A stretch of DNA of 64,000 nucleotides from Mycobacterium barrassiae (GTDB taxonomy: Bacteria > Actinomycetota > Actinomycetes > Mycobacteriales > Mycobacteriaceae), in the NCBI RefSeq assembly GCF_025822765.1, contig NZ_JACKUK010000042.1, forward strand, positions 16,365 through 80,364. The letters are read 5' to 3'. The notes below the pieces were generated by a model. It was given only the letters and a program-made list of their open reading frames with translations. It was not told where the DNA came from and made no database searches. Positions 54,883 to 63,969 of the stretch are shown here, in pieces; position 1 is the first letter of the stretch; every line of letters starts with the position of its first letter. Made by a program: the position numbers and the translations under genes.

Positions 54883-56075
54883 CCCGAAAGTCGTTGAGAG
54901 TCAACGCTGGACGAGTGACCCGGCGGACCCTTGTCATCGGTTCCGGCGCGATGCTGCTCGCAGGCTGTTCGTTCGGCGGCTTGAACTCGCTGAACATGCC
55001 GGGCACCGCAGGCCACGGCAAGGGTTCGTTCTCCATCACGGTGGAAGTGCCCGATGTGGCGACGCTGCCGCAGAACTCGCCCGTGATGGTCGACAACGTC
55101 ACGGTCGGCAGCGTGTCGGGGATCGAGGCCGTACAGCGCTCGGACGGCTCGTTCTACGCGGCGGTGGAGCTCTCGCTGGACGAGAACGTCAAGTTGCCCG
55201 CCAATGCCACCGTGATGGTCGCGCAGACGTCGCTGTTGGGCTCGCAGCACATCGCGCTGGCGCCGCCGGTCGGCCAACCACCGGTCGGTGAATTGCGTGA
55301 CGGGGCCAAGCTCCCGCTGGACCAGGGCAGCCGCTATCCGACGACCGAGGAAGTGCTTTCGGCGTTGGGTGTGGTGGTCAACAAGGGCAATCTCGGTGCG
55401 CTGCAAGACATCACGCAGGAGGTCTACAACGCGGTGGCCGGCCGTGAAGGCCAGTTCGCCGGTTTGATCCCGCGACTTGCCGAGCTGGCCGCGTCGTTGA
55501 ATCGGCAGACCGAGGACATCATCGCCACGGCAGAGGGCCTGAACCGATTCGCCGGTGTCCTCGCACGAAGCAGGGACAGCCTGGGTCGGGCGCTCGACAC
55601 GCTTCCCGGGGCATTGCGGGTGCTCAACGAGAACCGGGCCGACATCATCGACGCGTTCGCCGCACTGCAGCGGTTGGGCACAGTAGCGTCGCGCATCCTG
55701 TCCGAAACGAAAGACGACTTCGCCCAGGACATCATCGATGTGTACAAGATGATCAAGCCGGTCAACGATGTCCGTGCGGATCTGGTGACCAGTCTGGACA
55801 GCTTCGCAACCTTTCCGTTCCCCGGTAAGAACCTGAAGCGGGTGGCCAGGGGCGATTACTTCAACATCTTCTCCGTGTTCGATCTGACCATTCGCCGGCT
55901 CGGGGAAACCATCTTCACGACGTCGTTCTTCGACCCGAACATGAAGCGCCTCGCCGAAGTCGTGAACCCGCCGGAATTTCTCACCGGGCAGATGGCGAAT
56001 CTGTCTGGGCAGGCTGCGGATCCGTTCACGATCCCGGCCGGCACCGCATCCGGTCAGGAGGTGCCGCCGAACTGA
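54879..56075 (+). CDS. mce4E: Mce4E lipoprotein (LprN)
   Basis: Mce4E is the lipoprotein subunit of the Mce4 complex. The 398 residues begin MTRKSLRVNAGRVTRRTLV and have a lipobox LLAGC with Cys30. An MCE domain follows (about 45-130: VMVDNVTVGSVSGIEAVQ), then helices. The start is ATG 54879 overlapping the mce4D stop; the open frame upstream lies within mce4D. The stop overlaps mce4F by 1 bp. Confidence 0.93.
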   Translation: MTRKSLRVNAGRVTRRTLVIGSGAMLLAGCSFGGLNSLNMPGTAGHGKGSFSITVEVPDVATLPQNSPVMVDNVTVGSVSGIEAVQRSDGSFYAAVELSLDENVKLPANATVMVAQTSLLGSQHIALAPPVGQPPVGELRDGAKLPLDQGSRYPTTEEVLSALGVVVNKGNLGALQDITQEVYNAVAGREGQFAGLIPRLAELAASLNRQTEDIIATAEGLNRFAGVLARSRDSLGRALDTLPGALRVLNENRADIIDAFAALQRLGTVASRILSETKDDFAQDIIDVYKMIKPVNDVRADLVTSLDSFATFPFPGKNLKRVARGDYFNIFSVFDLTIRRLGETIFTTSFFDPNMKRLAEVVNPPEFLTGQMANLSGQAADPFTIPAGTASGQEVPPN

Positions 56076-57844
56076 TGTTCAATCGAACTGCACGAATCCA
56101 GCTGTGGGTCTTCGTCGTCGTGACGGTGTTCTCCGTCGGCGCGATCGCCCTCTTCTACGTGCGGATTCCGGCTCGGCTGGGCCTCGGTACGTATGAAGTG
56201 ACCGCGAATTTCGTGGCCGGTGGTGGGTTGTACGAGAACTCGAATGTCACCTACCGCGGTGTGCAGGCCGGCCGAGTCGAGTCGGTGAAGCTGACTGACG
56301 GCGGTGTGGTCGCACACATGCGGATCAACAGTGATGTCAAGATCCCGGCGAACTCGACCGCCACCGTCAAGAGTGTGTCCGCGATCGGTGAACAGTACGT
56401 GGATTTCGTTCCACCCTCCGATCCTTCGCCGGAGGTGTTGCGCAACGGTGCAAGCATCCCGAAGGACCAGACGGCGATACCGCAGGATGTCGCAGAGTTG
56501 CTGCGCGAGGCCGACCAGTTGGTGAGCAGCCTCGATAACACCCGGCTACAGGACCTGCTGCGTGACACGTTCGAGGCGTTCAACGGTTCGGGGCCCGAAC
56601 TTGCGCGGCTCCTCGATTCGGCACGGGCCCTGATCGACCAGGCCAACGCGAGTTGGCCGGAGACCTCCGCGCTGATCGACCAGTCCGGACCGCTCTTGGA
56701 AGCGCAGATACGCAGCGGCGACGACATCCGGTCGCTGTCCGACGGTCTCGCGCGCTTCACCAGCGAGGTGGCCGGGGCCGATCCGCAGCTGCGCTCGCTG
56801 CTCGCGAACGCACCGAGTGCAGCCGCCGAAGCCAGCGAGACGTTCGCGGGCATTCGTCCGTCGTTCCCGGTACTCGCGGCGAATCTGGCCAATTTCGGGC
56901 GCGTCGGCGTGATCTATCACAGGTCGATCGAACAGGCGCTGGTCATCTTCCCTGCGCTGCAGGCGTCGCTGTTGACGATCGGCGGTCAGCTTCCCGCCGA
57001 CGAGGGCGGCAAGCAGGACTTCAAGATCTCGATCAATGATCCGCCGCCCTGCAACACGGGCTTCTTGCCGCCGTCGGAAATTCGCACGCCGGGCGACACG
57101 ACGCTGCGCGAACTGCCGACGGACATGTATTGCAAGGTCGCGCAGAACGATCCGATGGTGGTCCGTGGCGCGAGGAACTACCCCTGTCAGGAGTTTCCAG
57201 GGAAGCGCGCGCCGACCATTCAGTTGTGCCGCGACCCGAAGGGATACGTCCCGATTGGCAACAGCCCGTGGCGGGGCCCGCCGGTGCCGATCGGCACACC
57301 GGTGGACGTGATGGAGGACGACACGCCTGAGGACGGGCGAAACGTCCTGCCGCCCAACAAGTTCCCCTATATTCCACCGGAGGCCGATCCGGACCCGGGC
57401 TATCCCGTTCCGCCGGGTGCGGTGCCGCCCGGCGTGCAGCCCGGTCCTGGGCCTGCGCCCCATCAGCCGTGGCCGTACATCCCGCCGCCGAACCAGGGGC
57501 CTCCGCCGCCGCCCTACACGGCGTGGATACCGCCTGCGCCGTATCCAAATGCGTGGCCGCCGCCTGCGTTCCCGCCGGGGTGGGCGACCAATCCGCCGCT
57601 GTTCGCCGGACCGTATTACGAAGGTCCGCAAGCCCCGCCGGCTCCGCCGGCACCCGCTCCGCCGCCCCCGCCTGCGCCGGCGAACCCACCGCAGGCCAGT
57701 GGCGCTGCCTATGGGACGTACGATCAGCACACGGGAGTTTTCGTGGACCCGGCCGGCGGTACCGGTGTGTATGCCCCGGGTGCCGCTGATCTGCGGCCGC
57801 AAGAGAATTGGGTAGACCTCATGCTGTATCCGGACCAGGTGTAA
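56075..57844 (+). CDS. mce4F: Mce4F, MlaD-type sterol transporter subunit with Pro-rich tail
   Basis: The 589-residue protein is the last MCE subunit. It has an N-terminal membrane helix (about 8-32), an MCE domain (about 40-120: VTYRGVQAGRVESVKLTD), a helical region, a Cys-containing domain (about 320-410) and a long Pro-rich tail (about 430-560), then a final segment PAGGTGVYAPGAADLRPQEN. The tail resembles that of other F subunits. The mam4A ATG follows its stop directly. Confidence 0.93.
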   Translation: MFNRTARIQLWVFVVVTVFSVGAIALFYVRIPARLGLGTYEVTANFVAGGGLYENSNVTYRGVQAGRVESVKLTDGGVVAHMRINSDVKIPANSTATVKSVSAIGEQYVDFVPPSDPSPEVLRNGASIPKDQTAIPQDVAELLREADQLVSSLDNTRLQDLLRDTFEAFNGSGPELARLLDSARALIDQANASWPETSALIDQSGPLLEAQIRSGDDIRSLSDGLARFTSEVAGADPQLRSLLANAPSAAAEASETFAGIRPSFPVLAANLANFGRVGVIYHRSIEQALVIFPALQASLLTIGGQLPADEGGKQDFKISINDPPPCNTGFLPPSEIRTPGDTTLRELPTDMYCKVAQNDPMVVRGARNYPCQEFPGKRAPTIQLCRDPKGYVPIGNSPWRGPPVPIGTPVDVMEDDTPEDGRNVLPPNKFPYIPPEADPDPGYPVPPGAVPPGVQPGPGPAPHQPWPYIPPPNQGPPPPPYTAWIPPAPYPNAWPPPAFPPGWATNPPLFAGPYYEGPQAPPAPPAPAPPPPPAPANPPQASGAAYGTYDQHTGVFVDPAGGTGVYAPGAADLRPQENWVDLMLYPDQV

Positions 57845-58540
57845 ATGGCATCCACTCCGACCACTCAGAAGAAACCTGTACGTCGCCGCGCGACCCGCCC
57901 TGCCGGTCCGACCGGCGGTACGGCCGCGACGGCCACCGGCACCACCGCCGTGCCCGTTTCGGCGGCGGACACGAAGGGCGTGATCACCAAAGTCCGCAAG
58001 ACTGCGCCCCCGCCGCGCCGGCAGCCGCATCGACGCCTGGTCGCCGTCGTCGCCTTGGTATGCGGGGTCATCGCGACGGCTGTCCTCGGCGCTGGTGTCG
58101 TGGCACTGAACGTCCAGAAGCAGCACGCAGAAGCCGCCCAGGCACGCAACCAGCGTTTCGTCGACACCGCGACACAGACCGTGGTGAACATGTTCAGCTT
58201 CAAGCAGGACACGATCGATGAGACCGTCGACCGGTTCTACGACAGCACCAGCGGGCCGTTGCGCGACATGTTCAGCCAGAACAACAACGTGGAGAATCTC
58301 AAGGCCATTTTCCGCGAGACCGGCGGCAGCTCGGAGACCGTGATCAACGGCGCCGCATTGGAAAACGTCGACGAGGTCAGCAAGAAGGCATCGGTGTTGG
58401 TGTCGGCGCGAGTCACCGCCGCCGATATGAACGGCAACAACCGGCCGTCGCAGCCCTACCGCCTGAGAATCATCGTCCAGGAGGATGACGAGGGTCGGAT
58501 GACGGCATACGACCTCAACTACCCCAACGGCGGCAACTGA
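57845..58540 (+). CDS. mam4A: Mce4-associated membrane protein, Rv3493c-like
   Basis: The 231-residue protein has a basic cytoplasmic N-terminus (about 1-58, rich in Pro/Thr/Arg), one membrane helix (about 60-82: LVAVVALVCGVIATAVLGAG) and a periplasmic NTF2-like domain (about 95-231). Mce-associated proteins stabilise Mce complexes. The ATG is adjacent to the mce4F stop and its own stop overlaps the next gene (TGATG). Confidence 0.9.
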   Translation: MASTPTTQKKPVRRRATRPAGPTGGTAATATGTTAVPVSAADTKGVITKVRKTAPPPRRQPHRRLVAVVALVCGVIATAVLGAGVVALNVQKQHAEAAQARNQRFVDTATQTVVNMFSFKQDTIDETVDRFYDSTSGPLRDMFSQNNNVENLKAIFRETGGSSETVINGAALENVDEVSKKASVLVSARVTAADMNGNNRPSQPYRLRIIVQEDDEGRMTAYDLNYPNGGN

Positions 58541-59028
58541 TGCGACGGATCCTCACTGGCGTCGCCTGCCTGCTGGCCGTTGCGTTCGTCGGCCTGGCCG
58601 CGGTGGGCGGCGCGCTTTATTGGCAGCGAGTGGAGACGCGCGGTGAGCAAGCAGCCCGCGACGAGCTCGGGCCGTTGGCGAAGAAGCAGATTCCGGCCGT
58701 CTTCACCTACGACTACAAGACCGTGGAGAGCAATCTCACCGAGGCGTACAGCATGCTTACGCCCACGTACCGCAAGGAATTCGAGGATCGGGCGAACTCC
58801 GACATCATTCCGCAGGCGCGGGCCCGCGAGTTGGTCAGCCAAACCAACGTGGTCGGCGTCGGAGTGTTGGAAGCCCAGCGCAATTCGGCCGCGGTGATGG
58901 TCTACATCAATCGGACGGTCTCGGAGAAGTCGAACCGCGATCAGCCGATATATGACGGTGCGCGACTCCGCGTCGATTATCAGCGCATCGACGGCAAGTG
59001 GTTGATCAACTACATCAAACCGATCTAG
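58540..59028 (+). CDS. mam4B: Mce4-associated membrane protein, Rv3492c-like
   Basis: The 162-residue protein has an N-terminal membrane helix (about 5-27: [19 protein letters not shown]) and a periplasmic NTF2-like domain with [20 protein letters not shown]. It is the last gene of the mce4 operon, and its 3' end overlaps the convergent otsA by 14 bp, so there is no room for a terminator between them. Confidence 0.9.
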   Translation: MRRILTGVACLLAVAFVGLAAVGGALYWQRVETRGEQAARDELGPLAKKQIPAVFTYDYKTVESNLTEAYSMLTPTYRKEFEDRANSDIIPQARARELVSQTNVVGVGVLEAQRNSAAVMVYINRTVSEKSNRDQPIYDGARLRVDYQRIDGKWLINYIKPI

Positions 59029-60481
59029 GCGAGTCTTCTCGCGTTGCGGTCAACGCCTCGAGGAACGACCGCGCCCACAGGTCGACGTCGTGCACCAGCA
59101 CCTGACGGCGTAGCGCCCTCATGCGCCGCCTGCCCTCCTCCGGCGTCTGATTCAACGCGGCCTCGATGGCGTCCTTGACACCTTCGAGGTGATGGGGGTT
59201 GGCCAGGTAGGCCTGGCGGAGTTCGGCTGCGGCACCGGTGAATTCGCTGAGTACCAGCGCGCCGCCGAGGTCGCTGCGACACGCGACGTACTCCTTGGCG
59301 ACCAGGTTCATCCCGTCCCGCAGCGGGGTCACCAGCATGACGTCGGCTGCGACAAAGAATGCGATCAACTCTTCGCGGGGAATCGGGCGGTGCAGGTAGT
59401 GCACGATCGGATGACCGATATCGCCGTGTTCGCCGTTGATGTGGCCGACCTGACGCTCGATGCTCTCACGCATCGCGATGTAGCTCTCGACGCGTTCCCG
59501 GCTTGGCGTCGCGAGCTGAACCAACACTGTGTCATCACGTTTCGCACGATGCTCGTCGAGCAGCTCCGAGAACGCCTTCAGCCGGACGTCGATGCCCTTG
59601 GTGTAGTCCAGTCGATCGACCCCGAGCAGGATCTTGCGCGGATTGCCGAGTTCGGTGCGAATCTCACGCGCCCGCTGCCGGATCGCTCGTGAGCGAGACT
59701 GTTGGTCGAGTGCCGTGGAGTCGATGGAGATCGGGAAGGCGCCGACTTTGACCGTGCGGAAACCGACCTCGATCTCGCCGAATCGGGATCGCACACCGAC
59801 AGTTGCGCGAGAGGCGTTGGCGCCCACGAGGCGTCGCGCCAGGATCAGGAAATTCTGTGCGCCGCCGGGCAAGTGGAAACCGACGAGGTCGGCGCCGAGC
59901 AGACCCTCGATGATCTCGGTGCGCCATGGCATTTGCAGGAACAGCTCGACCGGTGGGAACGGGATGTGCAGGAAGAAGCCGATGGTGAGATCGGGTCGCA
60001 GCTGGCGCAGCATCTTCGGAACCAACTGCAGCTGGTAGTCCTGAACCCAGACCGTGGCCCCCTCGGCCGCGGTTTTGGCCGTCGTCTCCGCGAAGCGCCG
60101 GTTCACCTCGACGTATCGGTCCCACCATTCACGGTGATAGATCGGCTTGACGATCACATCGTGATACAGCGGCCACAGCGCTGCGTTCGAGAAGCCCTCG
60201 TAGTACTCGGCGACGTCCTGCGCGGATAAATTGACCGGGCACAGCAGCATGTCGTCCTGCTGGATCGGCTCGTCGCCTGCATCGGGAATGCCCGGCCAAC
60301 CGATCCACGCCCCGCGTCGCTTACGCAGTAGCGGCTCCAACGCGGTCACGAGGCCGCCGGGGCTCCGCTTCCATGTCGTGGTGCCGTCGGGCAGCCGCTC
60401 CATGTCGATCGGCAGCCGGTTGGCCACCACGACAAAGTCGGAATCCCCGGAGCTGACCTTGCGGCCGCGCCCCGGACTCAC
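59015..60481 (-). CDS. otsA: Trehalose-6-phosphate synthase OtsA
   Basis: OtsA makes trehalose-6-phosphate from NDP-glucose and glucose-6-phosphate. The 488-residue GT20 enzyme shows the N-terminal [28 protein letters not shown], the acceptor-site [13 protein letters not shown] and the donor-site [17 protein letters not shown]. The start is GTG at the complement of 60479-60481, and the GTG directly abuts the stop of a small upstream gene. It is not sterol-related but sits beside mce4 as in M. tuberculosis (Rv3490). Confidence 0.95.
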   Translation of the reverse strand: MSPGRGRKVSSGDSDFVVVANRLPIDMERLPDGTTTWKRSPGGLVTALEPLLRKRRGAWIGWPGIPDAGDEPIQQDDMLLCPVNLSAQDVAEYYEGFSNAALWPLYHDVIVKPIYHREWWDRYVEVNRRFAETTAKTAAEGATVWVQDYQLQLVPKMLRQLRPDLTIGFFLHIPFPPVELFLQMPWRTEIIEGLLGADLVGFHLPGGAQNFLILARRLVGANASRATVGVRSRFGEIEVGFRTVKVGAFPISIDSTALDQQSRSRAIRQRAREIRTELGNPRKILLGVDRLDYTKGIDVRLKAFSELLDEHRAKRDDTVLVQLATPSRERVESYIAMRESIERQVGHINGEHGDIGHPIVHYLHRPIPREELIAFFVAADVMLVTPLRDGMNLVAKEYVACRSDLGGALVLSEFTGAAAELRQAYLANPHHLEGVKDAIEAALNQTPEEGRRRMRALRRQVLVHDVDLWARSFLEALTATREDSPRSV

Positions 60482-60646
60482 TTACGCCTCGAGCTTCGAG
60501 GGACCAATGCCGAGCATCGAAAGGAACACCCGGCACTCCTCCGCGTCGTTCGCGTACGCGGCGACGACGCGCCTGGCCTGGCGCGCGGTGCTGTCGGCAA
60601 GCGGTTCGACGTCGCCAATATCGGCGGGATCAGATTTCGCAGGCAT
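60482..60646 (-). CDS. Small conserved protein (54 residues) directly in front of otsA
   Basis: An ATG (complement of 60644-60646) opens a 54-codon frame that ends in TAA immediately before the otsA GTG, with no base between. The protein reads MPAKSDPADIGDVEPL at the start and KLEA at the end; it is charged and helical with a single Cys (EECRVF) and has no signal or membrane segment. M. tuberculosis has a 54-residue gene (Rv3489) at the same place. The function is unknown; translational coupling to otsA is likely. Confidence 0.78.
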   Translation of the reverse strand: MPAKSDPADIGDVEPLADSTARQARRVVAAYANDAEECRVFLSMLGIGPSKLEA

Positions 60647-60699
60647 ACGTCAACTCTAGGCGATGAGGCCATCGCCCCTGTTCGGCGGCTTCCGGACAG

Positions 60700-61089
60700 T
60701 TAGTTGGTCACCGTCGGGCTGTGGCCGACCGTGGACTGCGGCACCGGCTGCGGCCCAGCAGCCTGTCCCTGCTCGGCAAGGCCGATGCACTCGCCGGAGT
60801 TGTGTCCGGTGCAGGGGATCGCGCCGCCGCCGCCGGGGAGATTCACGACCGGCATGTCCGGGTTGCCCGCGGACGTCGAGAACGGCGACGGGCCGGAGTT
60901 CGGAACGGTGTGCGGGACACAGTTGCCGGTGAACTGATCGGCTTCTTCACCGCCGGGGCATCCCTGCGCAACCGGTGCGGCGTCGATGGTCGGCACCGTG
61001 AATACGGCGATCGCGGGAGCCGCAGCAACCGCGACCGCAAACCCGCCGGCAAGGATCAGTCGTCGAGCTGAGAGCTGTAAGGTCGCCAT
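60700..61089 (-). CDS. Small secreted protein with four Cys, first tandem copy
   Basis: The 129-residue protein starts at the ATG complementing 61087-61089. Residues 1-about 38 form a signal peptide (ARRLILAGGFAVAVAAAPAIA). The mature part has four Cys in two pairs (GCPGGEEADQFTGNCVPH and CTGHNSGECIGLAE) and a Pro/Gly linker. It belongs with the neighbouring gene and pseudogene to one family, sharing GGEEAD, CVP, PNSGP, NPD and IPCTG-GEC. The function is unknown. Confidence 0.82.
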   Translation of the reverse strand: MATLQLSARRLILAGGFAVAVAAAPAIAVFTVPTIDAAPVAQGCPGGEEADQFTGNCVPHTVPNSGPSPFSTSAGNPDMPVVNLPGGGGAIPCTGHNSGECIGLAEQGQAAGPQPVPQSTVGHSPTVTN

Positions 61090-61183
61090 GGTCACGCTTT
61101 CTGTAGTTAGGCCGGTCGTCGGCATGGATTGTATGGAAGCTGAAAGGTTTCTGCACAGCTTCGGGGAGTTCCCGCGTATTCGG

Positions 61184-61534
61184 TCATGGGCTGGAGCTGA
61201 TGGTCGAACGCGGGGTCACGTTCGGTAGGAGGGCCTGATCCTCCGAAAGTCCGATGCACTCGCCTGCGTTGCCGCCGGTGCACGGAATCCCGTCGATCTC
61301 GGGAACATCCGGGTTGGCCGCGGTCGTGGTGAAACCCTGAGGGCCGCTGTTCGGCACCATGTAGGGGACGCAGGTGGTCGTGAAGACGTCTGCCTCTTCA
61401 CCGCCCGTGCATTGGGCCTGCGCGATACCGGGCTCAGGCGCCGAGTACGCGGCTATCGCAGGGGCCGCGGCGGCTGCGAGAACGAAGGCACCCATGACCA
61501 GGTGCCGCCGGATCGCGAATGTGGGAGTTGCCAT
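61184..61534 (-). CDS. Small secreted protein with four Cys, second tandem copy
   Basis: The 116-residue protein has a signal peptide (about 1-32: RRHLVMGAFVLAAAAAPAIA) and a mature part with CTGGEEADVFTTTCVPYM and IPCTGGNAGECIGL, the four-Cys pattern of the preceding copy. The start is ATG (complement of 61532-61534). It lies 94 bp upstream of copy one on the same strand. The two copies are a tandem duplication that has diverged, mainly in the linker. Confidence 0.82.
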   Translation of the reverse strand: MATPTFAIRRHLVMGAFVLAAAAAPAIAAYSAPEPGIAQAQCTGGEEADVFTTTCVPYMVPNSGPQGFTTTAANPDVPEIDGIPCTGGNAGECIGLSEDQALLPNVTPRSTISSSP

Positions 61535-61584
61535 TCCACAATTCTACTGATTCGTCCGAGTTTCTGCGTGGAGGCGACGCACAG

Positions 61585-61876
61585 CTACGGGCCGAAGCTC
61601 ACGCTGGTGTGCGGCCGAACCATGGAATCTGCGCCTGCTGTTTCTAGGCACTCCCCTGAATTGTTGCCGCTGCAGGGGATCCCGTCGATTGAGGGGGGGG
61701 CCGGGCTCCGGGGATACGGGGGTTCGGCTACGAAGTCCGGGTTGCACGTCGTCGCACAGATCGGCCGATTCGCCTGCGGGGCAGGCTGCTAGCCCAGTCG
61801 CAGGGGTATGGGACGTCGACAGTGCCGTCAGGGCGGCAACGTCACGGCGGCGAGCGCGAATCCGGGCTATCGTCAT
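61585..61876 (-). pseudogene. Frameshifted third copy of the four-Cys secreted family
   Basis: From an ATG at the complement of 61874-61876 one frame gives a remnant start and CPAGESADLC, which aligns with CTGGEEADVF of copy two. The match then continues in another frame as ATTCNPDF and IDGIPCSGNNSGEC, and ends at TAG (complement of 61585-61587). The frame change falls around 61752-61766. The C-terminal frame has a TAG just upstream (near 61791), so neither frame alone encodes the protein. A run of eight G at 61693-61700 could also be a sequencing problem. Confidence 0.65.
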
Positions 61877-62098
61877 GTCCCAACGGCTCCGTGTTTGCTG
61901 AGAATCGACAGAACCCGTCCCAGCGCTTCGCATCGAAAAGTTGAAGTCGATTTGCAGCAAACAGAATAGCGATGGCTTCGCGGTGAGGACATGTGCAGCT
62001 GTGAGTTGGCTGCATAGTTGCTGTGGTACCGCTGAGCAGTCGCTTGGCGGGGCACCGTAATGTGCAAGCTGTCTTACTACGCGAGCGAGGTGGTCGGT

Positions 62099-63034
62099 GT
62101 GGCTAGCCCTGATCTGACAAGTTCCGGACCTGCCGGAGGCGAAGCGCCCCAACAGGTCACTTACGAGACGTTGGACGACGGACGTATCGCGCGGATCTGG
62201 CTCAACCGTCCCGATGCCCAGAACGCTCAGTCCCGAACATTGTTGGTGCAGCTGGACGAGGCCTTCGGCCGAGCTGAGGCCGATGACGAGGTCCGGGTGG
62301 TGATTCTGGCGGCGCGCGGCAAAAACTTCTCGGCCGGACATGACCTCGGTTCGGAAGCGGCGCTGGCGGAGCGCGCACCAGGACCCAACCAGCACCCGAC
62401 GTTCACCATCAACGGTGCGACGCGGAACGCCGTCGCCGAGAAGACATACCTGCAGGAATGGCACTACTTCTTCGAGAACACCCGCCGCTGGCGGGATCTG
62501 CGCAAGATCACCATCGCGCAGGTGCAGGGCAACGCGATCTCGGCCGCGCTGATGCTGATCTGGGCGTGCGATCTGATCGTTGCTGCCGACGACGCAAAAT
62601 TCAGCGACGTCGTCGCCGTACGTATGGGTATGCCCGGTGTGGAGTATTACGCGCACCCTTGGGAATTCGGTGCCCGCAAGGCGAAAGAGCTTCTGCTGAC
62701 CGGTGATTCGATTGACGCGGATGAGGCCTACCGGCTGGGGATGGTGTCGAAGATCTTCAAGCGTGATGAGCTCGAGGACAAGACACTCGAGTTCGCCCGG
62801 CGTATCGCCGAGCGGCCCACCATGGCCGCGCTGCTGGTCAAGGACTCGGTCAATGCCGCAGCCGACGCGATGGGTTTCACCGAAGCGCTTCGGCACGCGT
62901 TCCACATCCACGAGCTCGGGCATGCGCACTGGGCGGCGGCGAACGAGAACCGCTACCCGGTGGGCCTGCCGCCCGATGTGCCGGACTGGCGCACGCTGGG
63001 AGCGCCCAAGCTCGCACGCCACGACGAGCCGTGA
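62099..63034 (+). CDS. Enoyl-CoA hydratase/isomerase (crotonase family)
   Basis: The 311-residue protein has RIARIWLNRPDAQNAQS, the oxyanion segment GKNFSAGHDLGSEA and a downstream VQGNAISAALMLIWACDLIVA. A central insertion (about 90-130, with several aromatic residues) makes it longer than EchA19. The start chosen is GTG 62099 (MASPDLTSSG); an ATG at 62060 is in frame. The substrate is unknown; its position next to a KstR site and an SDR suggests fatty-acyl or steroid-acyl-CoA. Confidence 0.85.
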   Translation: MASPDLTSSGPAGGEAPQQVTYETLDDGRIARIWLNRPDAQNAQSRTLLVQLDEAFGRAEADDEVRVVILAARGKNFSAGHDLGSEAALAERAPGPNQHPTFTINGATRNAVAEKTYLQEWHYFFENTRRWRDLRKITIAQVQGNAISAALMLIWACDLIVAADDAKFSDVVAVRMGMPGVEYYAHPWEFGARKAKELLLTGDSIDADEAYRLGMVSKIFKRDELEDKTLEFARRIAERPTMAALLVKDSVNAAADAMGFTEALRHAFHIHELGHAHWAAANENRYPVGLPPDVPDWRTLGAPKLARHDEP

Positions 63035-63042
63035 CGTATAAC

Positions 63043-63056
63043 TAGAACCTGTTCTA
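63043..63056. promoter_or_regulatory. KstR operator in front of the terminal SDR gene
   Basis: The palindrome tagaacctgttcta is a full match to the KstR consensus. It lies 8 bp after the crotonase stop and 20 bp before the SDR start, so it marks a separate KstR-controlled promoter. Confidence 0.85.
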
Positions 63057-63076
63057 GTCGGCGGACGAAGGGGTCT

Positions 63077-63916
63077 GTGGTGCAGCTGTCATTGACGGGG
63101 CAAACGGTACTGGTCACCGGTGGTGGGAGTGGCATCGGCAAGGGCGTTGCCGCCGCGGTGGTGGCCGCCGGAGGCAATGCGATGCTCGTGGGCCGGAATG
63201 CCGACCGACTCTCCGCAGCGGCCGATGAGATCGGCGCTCAGGGCGGTCCGGGTTCGGTGCTCTACGAGCCCGCAGACGTCACCAACGAGGACGAGGTCGC
63301 GCGTGCGGTGGAGGCGGCCACTGCCTGGACAGGCAGGCTGTACGGCGTCGTGCACTGTGCCGGCGGCAGCGAGACGATCGGACCGGTCACGCAGATCGAT
63401 TCCGAGGCGTGGCGGCGCACTGTCGACTTGAACATCAACGGCACCATGTATGTGCTCAAGCATTCCGCTCGGGAGATGGTTCGCGGAGGCGGTGGATCGT
63501 TCATCGGCATTTCGTCGATCGCGGCCAGCAATACGCACCGATGGTTCGGTGCCTACGGGGTCTCCAAGGCGGGAATCGACCATCTGATGCAGCTGGCCGC
63601 AGACGAACTCGGCGCATCGTGGGTGCGGGTGAACTGCATCCGGCCGGGCCTTATTCGCACCGAACTCGTTGCGCCGGTACTCGATTCGCCTGAGCTCAGC
63701 GCCGACTACGCGGCCTGCACTCCGTTGCCGCGGCCGGGCGAGGTCGAGGACATCGCGAACTGTGCGCTGTTCCTGCTAAGCGACGCCGCGAGCTACATCA
63801 CCGGACAGGTGATCAACGTCGACGGGGGAGTGCTGGTTCGCCGCGGTCCCGATTACTCCTCGATGCTCGAGCCGCTGTTCGGGGCGGACGGTCTGCGCGG
63901 AGTCGTTGCGCAGTAG
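63077..63916 (+). CDS. Short-chain dehydrogenase/reductase under KstR control
   Basis: The 279-residue classical SDR has VTGGGSGIGKGVAAAVVAAG at the cofactor site, VHCAGG in place of NNAG, the catalytic ISSIAASNTHRWFGAYGVSK (Ser, Tyr, Lys) and a C-terminal GQVINVDGG. It is probably a 3-hydroxyacyl-CoA or hydroxysteroid dehydrogenase or 2,4-dienoyl-CoA reductase-like enzyme. Two consecutive GTG codons (63077, 63080) are possible starts. The KstR operator 20 bp upstream links it to sterol degradation. Confidence 0.87.
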   Translation: MVQLSLTGQTVLVTGGGSGIGKGVAAAVVAAGGNAMLVGRNADRLSAAADEIGAQGGPGSVLYEPADVTNEDEVARAVEAATAWTGRLYGVVHCAGGSETIGPVTQIDSEAWRRTVDLNINGTMYVLKHSAREMVRGGGGSFIGISSIAASNTHRWFGAYGVSKAGIDHLMQLAADELGASWVRVNCIRPGLIRTELVAPVLDSPELSADYAACTPLPRPGEVEDIANCALFLLSDAASYITGQVINVDGGVLVRRGPDYSSMLEPLFGADGLRGVVAQ

Positions 63917-63942
63917 TTCGTCAGGAAGACCGGGCCCGCGGG

Positions 63943-63969
63943 TTATCCCCAATTGCGGTTTTGTCCACA
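63943..63969. other. Two DnaA-box-like nonamers
   Basis: The motifs ttatcccca (63943-63951) and ttgtccaca (63961-63969) resemble mycobacterial DnaA boxes. Two motifs 9 bp apart are not enough for an origin. Similar text is also common upstream of 13E12/HNH repeat-family genes, which could lie beyond the window edge. Confidence 0.35.

Noticed and set aside
61544-63022. 492-codon open frame on the minus strand
   Set aside because: Most of it is antisense to the crotonase gene. Only its last part (61750-61876) coincides with the start of the frameshifted secreted-protein copy, so it is not one gene.
63943-63969. Replication origin suggested by two DnaA-box-like nonamers
   Set aside because: There are only two motifs, no AT-rich unwinding region and no dnaA/dnaN neighbours; the pattern also occurs near 13E12-type genes.
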